64,000 bases of DNA. Origin: Lineolata rhizophorae (taxonomy: Eukaryota; Ascomycota; Dothideomycetes; Lineolatales; Lineolataceae). The notes beneath the pieces are model-generated. The model saw only the letters and a list, made by a program, of their open reading frames with translations, was not told where the DNA came from and made no database searches. Shown here piece after piece: positions 10,463 to 21,459 of this stretch. The translations under genes were made by a program, and so were the position numbers. Within the stretch, counting starts at the first letter, position 1. Each line of letters begins with the position of its first letter. The DNA lies in contig MU001677.1 in assembly GCA_010093515.1 (NCBI GenBank), positions 650,555-714,554 on the forward strand, given 5' to 3'.

Positions 10463-12258
10463 CTAGACTGCTTCCACATGCTGCGCACCGGACGTACTTC
10501 GCCGCCCAGGCAGATGTTTCTCATCTATTCCTGCTAAACTCTTCCTTGCAACCACGGACTTCTTTCTGCTCTTATCGAGGCTCTCCGCGAACTTGCTGCG
10601 TGCGCGAATCTCCGGTCCTTTCCAGTAGAAGATGTAGATGGGGATGGTGACGACGACGGCAATGCATGCCAGGATGGTAGAGGCGTATTCGAGTGGCCGA
10701 CCGGGAATGTTTGAGTACATTGGCGTTGCGTACAGCGCAGCGATACCGGCCAGAAAGTCACGGGCGAGATCGTTCCCACCAGTTGCGGACGCCGCGTAAG
10801 GACCGTAGGCAGCTGTTTGGTAGTCGATGGAAGATTGATATATAGCGTACTGTCATGTGTGAGCCTAGATTGTACGTGTAAGGAGTGGGAATGTAAAACT
10901 CACGTTGGCCATCCCGACGAGACAGGAGAATATCATGGGTGCGATCCATGGTATGCCGTAGCCAGGGCCTAGACTTGTCCAGGCGAAACCGAAAAGGCCA
11001 ATGGTTTCCAATGGTGCGACTAGCAGGCGTGGTCAGTCAGTGTCCTGACTTGAAGTGAGCAGTTGGATTACTTACGGAAAAGCAGCCACCACAGTCGGGC
11101 CTCAGGCGTCAGTCGGTCAGGATCTTTTCGTCGAATGCCTCGGAAGTAATGAATGGATGGAAGATAGGAGAAGTACGCGAGGAAATAGCCGACCAAAAGA
11201 CTAAATTACGTGAGTAACGAAATGGCTTTGGAATATCTGGGTGAAAACATAACTTACGGGATGAATGCAAGGCTGACTCCGATAGTGCCGAATCCCCACT
11301 GCTTGTACACCGGATTGAACGACTCCAGGAAAGTGAAGATAAGAGCGTCACTGAAACCACTCAGGAGAGAAAGCCACGTGACGATTGGCTCGGTGAAGAA
11401 CATATAGAACGGACGGTACCAAATAGTCCAGATCTCTTTCATGTTCAATCGAGGCTTGAGTTCATTCGGGCCGTACACGTTAGGATCCTCACCAGTCTTG
11501 CGCCTTCTTTTCGCCTCCCTATCGAGTAGGATGGTCGCTCGCGTCTCCGGGTTGCATACCAGGTGGACGAGCTGCGTTCCTGCCCCGACCATGAGTTGAA
11601 CCCAAAAGATCCACGGAAGACTCTTGTACTCTTGCACGAAGCCGCCGATGACCGCTCCTACGACGGAGCCGCCAACGGAAGAGAGCACCAGAAAAGCGAC
11701 GGCGTACTCCTGTTCGTTCGGCTCCCAAAGGTCGGCTAAAACACCCAGAGTCACGGATCCTCCCGCCGTCGAAAGGCCTCCTAGCAGTCGAACGACAACG
11801 TAGGTTCCGTAGCTGGGCGCGAGCGCACACGGAATCTGCCAGATGTTGACCAGGAACAAACTGAGCTGTTGGATGGGCCAACGGCCGAACTCCTCGCTCC
11901 AGGGCGCCCACAGTTCGCAGCCGAACGCGTAGGCGACCAGAAAGGTCATCTGTGGTATGCGCGCCACCTGTTTGCTGACATCGAATGTCTCGGATATGCC
12001 GTCGACGGCGTTGGCATACATGCTCGCGTTCAGATTTATGGAAATCTGGATCAAGAAGACGACGCAGAGAATCTGCCACTTGCGCCAAGTCGGCCAGCTG
12101 TAGCCCAGCTTGTCCCAAGCTTCGGACTCGAGGAGTTCGTGCTTGCCGTCTTCCCTGACATGCTCGGGACTGACCCGGCCGGATTCCTGTTCTTTGTATT
12201 CGGCTTCCTCGCCGTAGTGGCCGGGCGCCGGTTCGCGCTCTGGGAGCGTGGTGGCCAT
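10463..12258 (-). CDS. MFS transporter, DHA1-type (drug/polyamine:H+ antiporter family)
   Basis: A 12-span plasma-membrane transporter of 542 aa from four exons: 12258-11258, 11200-11076, 11019-10904 and 10849-10463. All junctions have good GT-AG ends and keep the frame. An acidic cytosolic N-terminus of about 60 residues leads into LGYSWPTWRKW, typical of fungal multidrug-type MFS proteins. After transmembrane segments 2-3 comes a diverged motif A (WSEEFGRWPIQQ). A DHA1 motif-C-like glycine-rich segment, SSVGGSVVGAVIGGFVQEY, lies in segment 5. A charged central loop (EAKRRRKTGEDPNVYGPNELK) separates the halves. The C-terminal half has membrane segments through YIFYWKGPEIR and a basic tail. 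The substrate cannot be read from sequence; drug, polyamine or small metabolite export are possibilities. Confidence 0.88.
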
Positions 12259-14139
12259 GGCGGGCAGTGGGGAAGGCCACGAGAAACGTTGAACAGGAAA
12301 GGCAAACCAAGCGATGGGACAAGCTCACTTGGCGAGGACAAGCAAATCGAAGCAGTCTTGCTTCGGCTCAAGAGGGCATGCGGAGTGGGCGTGGCATTTT
12401 TTAGCTTAAAGACAAGCTTCAGTGCCCGCCCATGGATTCACTAACCACGTACAGATCTCACCAAACTCGGTCCGATGGCGTCACGGACGGGACGCGTTCG
12501 CTCTTGACGTCATGGTATCAATCCTACGAAAACAGGCGCGCGGCGGAGTTGAGTCCGACTCCGGTCGGCGGGCCTGCTGAAGAAGACGCACCATGCCGGA
12601 AGGGGCTGGGAGATCTCTCGGTGTGGCTATAGGTAGGGTCTACTAGGTATTCCTAGCGTTGGTGGTATAATGTGCAGGCCGTAGAGGGAAAGAAGCGAAG
12701 CCCGGGGCTTTTAGACTGGTTGTTGCGTCAGCGCGAACCGGCGCGTGGGGGCGGAAGTTGAGAATCCGATGTTGGTGAACATACCATTTGCTACTTTCCC
12801 ACTATTCTACGGCGAAGTTTTTATGACCCGCACCTCCAATAGCCTCTCCGCTTCGGACGCCAACCGAGTTCGTATCTCGATTGCCAAGCCGCGGAAACAA
12901 GCGTTACCTATACTTCGTGGCATTCTTCCGCGTACTGCCGGGCCCGATTATTTTGCTGGCACGTATTGCCGAGCGCCGTGTCTGGGAATGGTCAGCTGGG
13001 CCGGCCGCCGGTGCAACCGTTGTACGCGTAACCGGCGGTGGGGATCGGGGACGCCATCCAAGCGCCCGGACAGACAACGGGCCTAACACGCAGCCCAGTC
13101 CTATCTGTACCCGTGGATCGGCGCCCTCCAAATAATATGGTCCGCGGATGATCTGCGGCACAGCACCGTTCCCAACGTCATCGTTTCAGGTTCCCGCGGA
13201 TGCCACCACCTTAAGCTGCCTTTGGCGGTTTACCCGAGAAGGTGATCCGTGGCTCCAAACTGGACTCTCGGATCAGTCGGGCTCTTAGTCTCGTCCAACA
13301 GCAGAAACACGGTGGCCGCTGATTGGCTTTTAATTATTGGTTGCTTCTGTCGTGTGACTGCACGTTCTATTGCTATGTCGGTTCAACTTCGCCCAATACG
13401 AGCAAGATGTCTGCCACTGAACGAGGCTGCAGTGCAAGACCTAGGCTTATTGTATACTCCGACCGGAAGTAAATCTCCCGAGCAAGTTCCTATGTTTTGA
13501 GTATAAGATGCCGAGGATGCTAAGTCACTTCATACTAGAATGTTAATGCTATGCTAGTTTATTCCAGTTACTCACTGCTCAGGATTGCAAACCGAGGAAC
13601 ATTCTACGGGCCCCTCGGGCTACTAACCTGATATATTGTCACTCGCAACGTCTAGGCAACTTCACTCTCGATTTAATATCCAGACTTAATTTCATCCATC
13701 GTTAACTCCCCAGTGTATCAGTGGTATCCGAGCGCACAAGTTGAGGCTCAAAGTACAAAATGACACAATATTCGGTAATACAGTCCCGCCTTGAACGAAC
13801 AATGAGAAAAAGGAACAGGGCAAAAGAAAGAGAAAGGGCCTACGTGGGAATGGAAAAGACTTCAGATAGTACAAGCCACTGTCTTCCAAGCTCGCCCGTC
13901 ATTTACACTAAAACACTAAGAAAAAATAGAAAGAAATAGAGACAGCTCGCTTTAGCTGTCACCGGAACAACGCCACTAGACAAACGTCCGGTCCGTAGAA
14001 GGAGTTCAAAATTTTTGGGTCGTGAAGGACGAACATTGCAAAAGAGAACAACTACGTAAAAACAAGGCGACTCAGCGCGGACTATAAGGCCAATAAAGAG
14101 ACCTAGCCACGCCAAGGGTATCTAGACAATTTCGCCCAT
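12259..14139. other. Intergenic: MFS upstream and chitin synthase downstream
   Basis: About 1.9 kb lies between two minus-strand genes. The left end should carry the MFS promoter and the right end the chitin synthase 3' UTR. The longest frames (about 113 codons near 12745-13086) are arginine-rich and lack a recognisable domain. I see no RNA gene or mobile element. Confidence 0.5.
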
Positions 14140-17036
14140 TTAGACGCCACGGAACTAGGAGGTAAGTTAGCATCTCGGATTCTAGCTGGGCCCCAAACAA
14201 GCCGCAACTTCGGAGGAAGAATCAAACTTACCATACGCACAACCAAAAACCACACGGCCCCGATAAACCTGATTGCGCTGAGACCTGCAACGCTCCCCAG
14301 CACGACGCCCATGTAAATCTCGGCCCGGTCTGTCGTGTCGTTGTCGACCGTAACCTCGATGCCGCCCGTGTTGAGCACGACGCCGCACAGGGCCAGGTTG
14401 CAGAACATCCAGGCGAGCACGACCGAAGAGCGGAAGCCCTTGTAGTAGTCCTCCTGCTTCTCCTGCGGCGTCGGCACCTTCTTGGGCTCCTCGTATTTTG
14501 TGTCGAAGACGCGGAGCTCCGACTCGTACTGCGAGTTGAGGTCGGCGTCGTCGGTGGGCGCGCTGACGTCGACCTTGCCGTCCGCCTTCATCGTCACCGA
14601 CGGCAGTTTCTCGGCCTTGTCGTCGCCCTTCGTGCCCCAGGTGATGTCGTGCGTGTTGCAGAAGGCATAGACGTTGAGGATGTTGATGTACGTCGGCGTC
14701 AAGAGGAGGTACTGGAAGAACGAGGTGAACATGTGCCACGGGTCGAGGAAAAGTATCGAGACCACGAGATACAGGACGTAGGTGGATAGCATGGAGATGA
14801 TGAGCGTCGCGAAAAGCTTGTTGGTGAAGATCATTGAGAAACTGAAGCCACCCTTCTCGACCTGTTTCTGGATCGAAATGACAGTGATGTAGACGGAAGC
14901 GAACAGCAAGTACGCCATTATGATCGCCCAGAAATACACCATGGTCATGTAAAACTTGTTCGAACCACCTGGCCGGTTTCCAAGCGCGAGAACGAAGCAA
15001 GTGATCAACGTAGCTAAGTACGCCCATTCGAATACCCATGCTAGGATATTGCCAGCCGTCTTGAGCAAATCGTCGCTCCCGAGAGAAAATGTCAGGATGT
15101 GGAAGACCAGGAAGAAGTTACCGATGGCGAACCAGGCGAAAAGCATGCTGATGGTTTGGTAGAAGAATTCGACCAGGAACATGAATTTGCGGATGAAGGA
15201 ATGGCCGCTCCTGTAGATGTTGAAGGCGTGCGCAAGAGCGTACACCGCCGCGAAAAAACTGCCGTTCAGCCACCTACGACGCTGCAGAATGAAGTCCGCC
15301 ATCTCCGTCGGTACGTCCGTCTCGCCAGTTGACGACTTGACGTACTGCAAGATCCAGTGGCAATTCCGCTTCGAAACGAGCTCGAAACAGAGGATACGAT
15401 CCTCGGCCAGGTACATGTTAGCGGTGAAAATACCAGCGTTCGCGCCATGCATCTTCTCGCCCGCGAAATACTTCTCCAGAGGTCCGTCGCCATTCTTGTC
15501 GTTCTGAAGCGCAACGTAGCGATATGCGGAGAAGGCACCGGGAAGCACGGTGATGAAGCCGAAGGCAGATTCCAAGGGCTTATCCAAGATGTTGCTCATC
15601 TTATACTCGAAGTTCTGGGCAGCCACGAGCGGATTGATGAGGTTCTTGCCCCTTGACAACATGGCCTTAATCTCACCGCAAGCACCCGCGCACATCGGCT
15701 CTAGGTCGAACGCTTTCCATAGCTGGTAGATCGAATCCTTCCCTGGCTTTGTTCCCGCATCGATAAGGACACAAATGTTAGGGTCCAAAACGCGCCCAAA
15801 CGCCTGGAAGAACCACCTATGCGAATTGATCTTTTTCTGATTATTCTCTTTCAGGCAGAAGAGCATTTGGATAGGGGTATTGCCCTTCTTTACGCTCACA
15901 ACGCCCTTGTTGATCGCAAGCGCCATCTGACTGGTATACTCGTAAATATGCGCAGTCACGGGCTTGCCGTTGACTTGCTGCTTCGCAATGCCGTCCTGAT
16001 ACACGCCCATGGCCGCGAGGACGGCCCGAGTCCTCGGGTTGATCTTGGCACGTCCGTCGCTCACCACGCACACCACAATCTTCTTCCAAGCATCTTTGCC
16101 CCAGGTCTTGCTGTTCGTGCGCGAGTTCATGTACTCGATGTTCTTGATCACGCCCATCATCGTCCGCGCGAAAAGCTCATCGTGCTCATTGTACATGGTA
16201 ATCACTATGAACAATTCCGTGTGTCTCGGTTTCGCGAATAGCTTCTGCCGCAAAGTGAAGCGCTCCTGATAGAACTCAGCAGGGTCGCAAGTAGCAGCCG
16301 AGTAGCGCATGTGAGTGAACTCGTCGCGCTCCGGAGGCTGCGCGTGAGGAACCTGGTTCAGCAGCCGCGGCGGGATCGGGCAGTCGAGCACGAGGTTGCC
16401 GTTAAACAGCTGCACTTCCTTCACCGTCTTCCACCGGCGGATGGGCTTCGGACTTGGCGTCGGCTTCGGGACGTCGATGTACTCCTCGTCATGCTCGGAA
16501 CTGGGTGTAGTCTGGTGCGGATCCGGCCCATACGTGGTGTCCGGGTGCAACATCGGTCGGTTGTCATCGTCGTCCTGCCAATACCCAGAATGCTCGTGCG
16601 CCGGAGACGGGTTGTAAGGCTGGTTGTAGTAGGCATCGTGGTGGTCCTCGGGGCTGATCGCAAAGTCCTGCGGCCGCGGAGGGTAGGCGTGATGCGGGGA
16701 ATACGGAGCAGCCGTTTGTTCGAACGTTTCGTTGTGACCGTACGTGTTTGCGATGTTCTCGACAGAGTACTACTCGAAAAGTTAGCAAAACCGTTACACT
16801 CTCAACGTACATTTCACCGGACTCGAGAATCGTACCGTAGGTTGCCCCGCCAGTCTGTCAGTAGAGCCCAGCTGCTGGCCCGGTCCCATGGGAATCTCCA
16901 ACGGCGGCGCATTGGTTACCTGCGGTACGTAGGGCTGGTCATCAAGCTGGTACGACTGCTGCATCGCGGGATGCTGGCCAGGGGACGGGGACCGCCCCGT
17001 CCCTACGGCAGGCCGTCTAGGACCTCTGGGATCCAT
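14140..17036 (-). CDS. chsB: Chitin synthase, class III
   Basis: A membrane glycosyltransferase (GT2) that polymerises UDP-GlcNAc into cell-wall chitin at growing tips. Exons 17036-16836, 16769-14232 and a tiny 14154-14140 give 917 aa. A disordered N-terminus rich in P, Q, Y and H (about 200 residues) is followed by the catalytic domain. That domain carries [21 protein letters not shown] (about residues 476-485), AEDR (523-526) and the processivity motif QRRRW (563-567). Transmembrane clusters lie at about 590-780 and near the C-terminus. [18 protein letters not shown] and [15 protein letters not shown] are the class III variants. The last intron has GTAAGT, GCTAAC and CTAG signals; splicing gives a natural RMFRGV end. 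In-frame acidic codons continue above the chosen Met (GYDDEDDST), so the true start may lie in an undetected upstream exon. Confidence 0.93.
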
Positions 17037-18817
17037 TGTAGAGTCGTCCTCGTCGTCGTACCCTCCTTTGTAATTGCAAGATAGAGTGTCAGCGTTCAGC
17101 GCTCAAGCGTTGATGAGCGCTCCCTCTCCTATTTCCCGAAAGCGCCAAAGAGGCGCGTTAACCGAAATGGGTGTTCGCGAAACTCGTTTGGCGCAAGCGA
17201 GGCCTGCGCATCAACAAACGTGTGGCACCAAGGGTTTGAGGCAAGGAGAGAGCGAATCGTGGAAGGGAGGAATATTTTACGAAAGAGAAAGCAAAACGAG
17301 TGAGGACTGGGACGGATGGGAGTAGGTCAAGGGAGGGAAGGCCGAGGGGTTGGCGGACAATGGGCGGACGGAGAGATCCCAGCAGCACGTACCGATGCGG
17401 TTATAGCCCGACATCCTTTGACGTTGTCAAGAACGTGGCTTGGAAAACAAGGAGGGACACAAAGGAGGTCACGGGGAACGCTGGGCGTCAAGCGGGCGCG
17501 GAGAAAGAGCCCCAGGGAGGCCCTGGAGAGAGACCGAGGAGTTGTGCAGCCAGGCAATTGGGGGGTTGAGTCTGCGGTGATCGTCGAGAGGGACGGGCTC
17601 ACTGGCTGAGCGCGGAGGGATGGAGCTCGGCTCCCGGTTTCAGGGTTTCAGGCTGAGCTGGGGGGGAGGGGGAGGGCCAGGGCGCGTCGGCAGGCTCGGC
17701 CGGTCTGGCAGTGCTCTCGAAGGCAAGACAGAGAGGTTGCGGGGCGCGGGTCACGAAAGAAGGCCTCCGGAAGGGCGTACATAAAAGAAGGAAAAGAAGG
17801 GCTGGCGACGCCGAGAGAAAACGTTTCTGGCTGACAGGAGCCGTTTCACGCTCACGGCCAGGCCGTCGCCGCGTCGCCGGGGCAAGACGCGCCTCCGGTG
17901 TGCTGTGGGCGGTGCGCAGCCACAGGGCCAAGCAAAGCTGATGCGCCAAGCCTCAGCCCTCGCATCTGGCCGTCGCGCCCTCATTCGCCCGCACTCCGGG
18001 CTCGGCCTGCTCGCCTGCTGATCAAGCGAGCCCCTATATTTATCCACCGCCCGGCCTCGTCGGCCTCGCCTGCCAGGGCATGAGCGCGCGCCTGCCACAA
18101 GTGACATAGGTATGTAGTTTGGTGGCCACAACGGCCGCTTGTGCCTGCTGATCGCGGCGAGAGTGCCCGGAAGCGCTCCCCGTTATGCTGTTGGCCTTTT
18201 GCGGGGCGCGTCTTGGGCTGGGGGCGAGGCACGGAGCCTCGAGGCCCCGATCGAGTGCGCTTTGCGATGCCACCATGGAACCCTCCTCAGCTGGGGCGTC
18301 CGCCAAGACGCGTCTTGCAGCGTCTAGCAAAGCCGCCTTAAGTGCTGGCGCCAGACGGCTGTCCAGCCCCGTACCACAGCATCGCTAGACCACATACCTA
18401 GGCAGAGAACGATCCGGCTGCATCTTTTGCTTCTTCGCAAGGCGCTACGATGTATGCAGTCTAGCGAACTGTCGACGAGGCTGATCTCCTCCGGGCCCCG
18501 TGCCATGTGGCGCCGAGGCGGTGCGCACAGATACCCCGCGAGATGTGGATGTTGCAGCCACACCCAGCTGCAGCGCGACGGTGCCAAGCCTCTGACGTGC
18601 TTGGACCGCGCTTTCGAACACCGCCCGCCGGGCGTCGAAAGGCAGCCACTTGACCCTACGGGGCACTCCGCTATACAGTAATCGTCTAACTCAGCCTACC
18701 ACTCCCGCGAGACCACGCAAGCCCATCCCGTCCTACGGCGCGGAGTGCGGCTCTGCAATAAGCTTACTCCAGCCCGCCCCGCGCCTTACCTGTCTCAGAA
18801 CGTCCTGCACCGCCGCC
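17037..18817. promoter_or_regulatory. Divergent promoter region between chitin synthase and LMW-PTP
   Basis: About 1.8 kb of GC-rich DNA separates the starts of two divergent genes and should contain both promoters. Many overlapping frames on both strands have arginine/alanine/proline-rich translations with no domain. A four-run G tract lies at 17660-17682. A short first exon of the chitin synthase could be hidden in the left 200 bp. Confidence 0.5.
17660..17682 (+). other. G-quadruplex-type motif
   Basis: Four G runs (7, 5, 3 and 3 G) are separated by loops of 1, 1 and 3 nt on the plus strand, so the C-rich strand is the coding strand of the chitin synthase. This fits the G3+N1-7 quadruplex pattern. 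It lies about 0.6 kb upstream of the chitin synthase start. Any function is inference. Confidence 0.5.
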
Positions 18818-19429
18818 ATGTCGGCGTCCTCAGCAACGCCGCCCTCCAAGCCCGTGTCGGTGCTCTTCGTCTGCTTGGGCAACATCTGTACGTAATCGGT
18901 CCCAAGCCCTGTACGGCGAGCAGGAACGCCGTGACTAACCGCTACGCGCGCGCTCTCAGGCCGCTCTCCGATGGCCGAAGGCGTCTTCCAGCACCTGACC
19001 AAGCCCCCCGGCGAGACGCACCACCCGCGCGTCGACCGCATCGACTCGTGCGGCACGGCCGGCTACCACGCCGGCGACCCACCCGACTCGCGCACCATGA
19101 GCACGCTCTCGGACAACGGCATCACGGCCTACCGCCACGAGGCGCGCCGCTTCGACCCGGACGACTTCCGCGCCTTCGACTACATCTTCGCCATGGACCG
19201 GTCGAACCTGAGCGACCTCAAGAGGCTGCGGACCCGCTTCGTGAAGCACGAGGCCGTGGCCGAGGAGGAGCTCGGCAAGCTCTTGATGTGGGGGGAGTTC
19301 AATGGCAGGACCGCGAAGGCGGAGGAGGTGATCGATCCGTACTATGGAGGGAAGGATGGCTTCGACATCGTGTTTGAGCAAATGACTAGGTTTTCGAAGC
19401 ACTTCTTGAAGCACCTAGAAGATGCCTAG
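18818..19429 (+). CDS. LTP1: Low-molecular-weight protein-tyrosine phosphatase
   Basis: A small cytosolic phosphatase that dephosphorylates phosphotyrosine (and acyl phosphates) through a cysteinyl-phosphate intermediate. Two exons, 18818-18887 and 18960-19429, give 179 aa. The intron (GTACGT to CTCAG, branch ACTAAC) splits the codon for the second Cys of the P-loop. The P-loop is CLGNICRSP with nucleophile Cys19 and Arg25 of the CX5R signature. The general-acid loop VIDPYYGG carries Asp149 and the two tyrosines of eukaryotic enzymes. SCGTAGYHAG and YIFAMDRSN are also family hallmarks. It is slightly longer than yeast Ltp1 because of a loop around residues 40-60. It is divergent from chitin synthase and converges on PRO2. 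Confidence 0.96.
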
Positions 19430-19920
19430 AGCCGACTGGATTTGCTTTGTAATAGACACGAAAGACGCTTTGCGGAATGATGGATGAGATATCAACTTTT
19501 TTGAAGGTTTCTAGCATTTGCAGGTACAGTTTTATGATATCAAACAACCCCCCGCACAAGAAGTTTAGATAGAGGTCCTTTGAAATAGGCGTATGAAGTT
19601 GCGTTGTTATAAAACAAACCCACCATGACATGCATAGCAGTGTAATCAATTGGTTGTAGTGCAGCAACGGCGCTGCGTGCCTTTGACACCAATGAAAAAT
19701 TAAGGCCTATGCTCTAAACTATTTGGACACTAACATATAACTTAGGGAAAATGAGGTGCGGCCATTGCTCGGCGTACCTAAACTCTCTCACTTTTTTGTT
19801 TAATCCAGACACCTACCTCTCATGTATCTACTACAATCAAGGGCTTCGGTGGTGGCCTCGAAGTTCCGCTTCGCGGAGCGGAGCGAGCGTAGCATCCTAA
19901 CCCCAGGCCAAACGGCCCCG
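19430..19920. other. Convergent intergenic region
   Basis: This AT-rich 0.5 kb lies between the phosphatase (+) and PRO2 (-) 3' ends. Only short frames occur and no RNA gene is seen. Confidence 0.55.
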
Positions 19921-21459
19921 CTAGACCCCGTTCGCCCTCGCCCTAAAGGCTCTCAACACGTCCAGCTCCTCGTCCGTCCTGGCGTACCTCTCGTCGTCCC
20001 CGACCGGCAGCCTCCGGTGCTTCCACTTCTTCCCGCCCGCGCCGTAGTCGGCCGACACGTGCCCAGCCCCGCGGAGCAGCCACTTGTAGATAGTCAGGCC
20101 CTCGAGTCCTACGGGCCCGCGCGCGTGGATCTTGTTGGTGCTGATACCGACTTCGGCACCGAGCCCGTAGCGCTGGCCGTCAGCGATACGCGTGCTCGCG
20201 TTCCAGAAGACGCTAGCCGAGTCGACGCCAGCGAGGAAGCGCTCGGCGCAGGCGCGCGACGCCGTTACGATAGCGTCGGTATGATGCGAGCCGTGCTCAT
20301 TGATATGCGCTACGGCAGTATCCGTCGCCGCCTCGGGGGTCGCCGCCCGTGGCACCGTCTTGACCGCCAGCGTCGGGCCTAGGAACTCGGTCCGGAAGTC
20401 GGCCTCGTCGGCATCCTGTAGGATGGCGGCGCGGTGTGCATCGAGCGTGGCGCCTAGGGTCGCCTTGGCCGCCTCGTCGCAGCGCAGCGAGACGCCGCGC
20501 TCAAGCAGCACCGCGGCTATAGGCGGTAGTACCGTGCCTAGGGCGTCCTCGTCGACGAGGAGCGTCTCGGCGGCATTGCACGCGGCCGGGTACGACAGCT
20601 TGGCGTCAACGACGAGCCGGGCGGCCGCGGCAGGGTCGCAGTCGGCCTTGAGGTAGACGCTGCAGAGACCGTCGGCGTGGCCTAGCACGGGGATCTGGGT
20701 GCTTGCCTTGACCTTGCGCACGAGCTCGTTGCCGCCACGCGGGATAACGAGGTCGATGTCGCGGTCGAGCTCGAGGAGGGGCCCGACAGCGTCGCGGGTC
20801 GTAACGAGCTGGAGGCAGTCGCTGGGCACGGCCGTGGCGGCGAGCGCGCGGGACACGGCAGCCGCGATAGCTTTGAACGACTCGGTCGACTCCTTGCCCC
20901 CCTTGAGAATGGCGGCGTTGCCGGACTTGATGGCGAGGGCCGAGATATTGGCGATGACCTCGGGCCGGGCCTCGAAGATGACAAGCAGCACGCCGATCGG
21001 GCACGACTTGCGCTCGAGGACCAGGTCATCGTCGAGGAGCGTGCGGGCGCCTATGACGCCGACTGAGAGGGCAGGTTAGCCGTTCGTATCCTCGTCGTCG
21101 CGGAAGGGGAAAGGAAACGAATATGCAGAAGGGAAGAAGGATACTAGGAACAACCTACTCGGGTCCGGCAGGTCCCGCACGTCTAGGACGCCCTGCAGCA
21201 TGTCCTCGTACTTGCCCTCGCGGCCGAGATCCAGCCGCTTGAGCAGGCTCTGGCTTAGCGTGCCCGCCTCGGCCGCCCGCATCGCGGCCTCGAGGTCGCG
21301 CAAGTTGGCGCGGAGGATGTCGTCGCGAGCGTCGGCGAGCGCGCGGTGCACGGCCGTCAGAGCCCGGTCGCGGTCCGCAGCGGGCAGCACCGCCAGCGCC
21401 CGCGACGACTTCCGGGCCGCCCGCGCGGCCTCCTGGGGGGTGGCGTTGGTGAGCGACAT
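19921..21459 (-). CDS. PRO2: Gamma-glutamyl phosphate reductase (proline biosynthesis)
   Basis: Second step of proline synthesis: NADPH-dependent reduction of gamma-glutamyl phosphate to glutamate-5-semialdehyde. It belongs to the aldehyde-dehydrogenase superfamily. Two exons, 21459-21159 and 21062-19921, give 480 aa. The intron (GTAGGT to TCTCAG, with GGCTAAC branch) joins LPDP to IGVIGARTLL. Visible motifs are the N-terminal ARAARKSSRALAVLP helix, PIGVLLVIFEARPEV in the cofactor fold, IKSGNAAILKGGKES, VIPRGGNELVR, and the catalytic cysteine in SYPAACNAAETLLV (about Cys262). The C-terminal part carries STRIADGQRYGLGAEVGIST and KIHARGPVGLEGL, both strongly conserved. It is somewhat longer than the roughly 450-residue yeast protein, with the excess mainly at the C-terminus. 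Its 5' end faces about 2.1 kb of non-coding DNA. Confidence 0.96.

Noticed and set aside
8996-17036. Esterase, MFS transporter and chitin synthase as a functional or secondary-metabolite cluster
   Set aside because: No synthase, synthetase or pathway regulator is present, and the three genes have unrelated conserved roles with large gaps between them.
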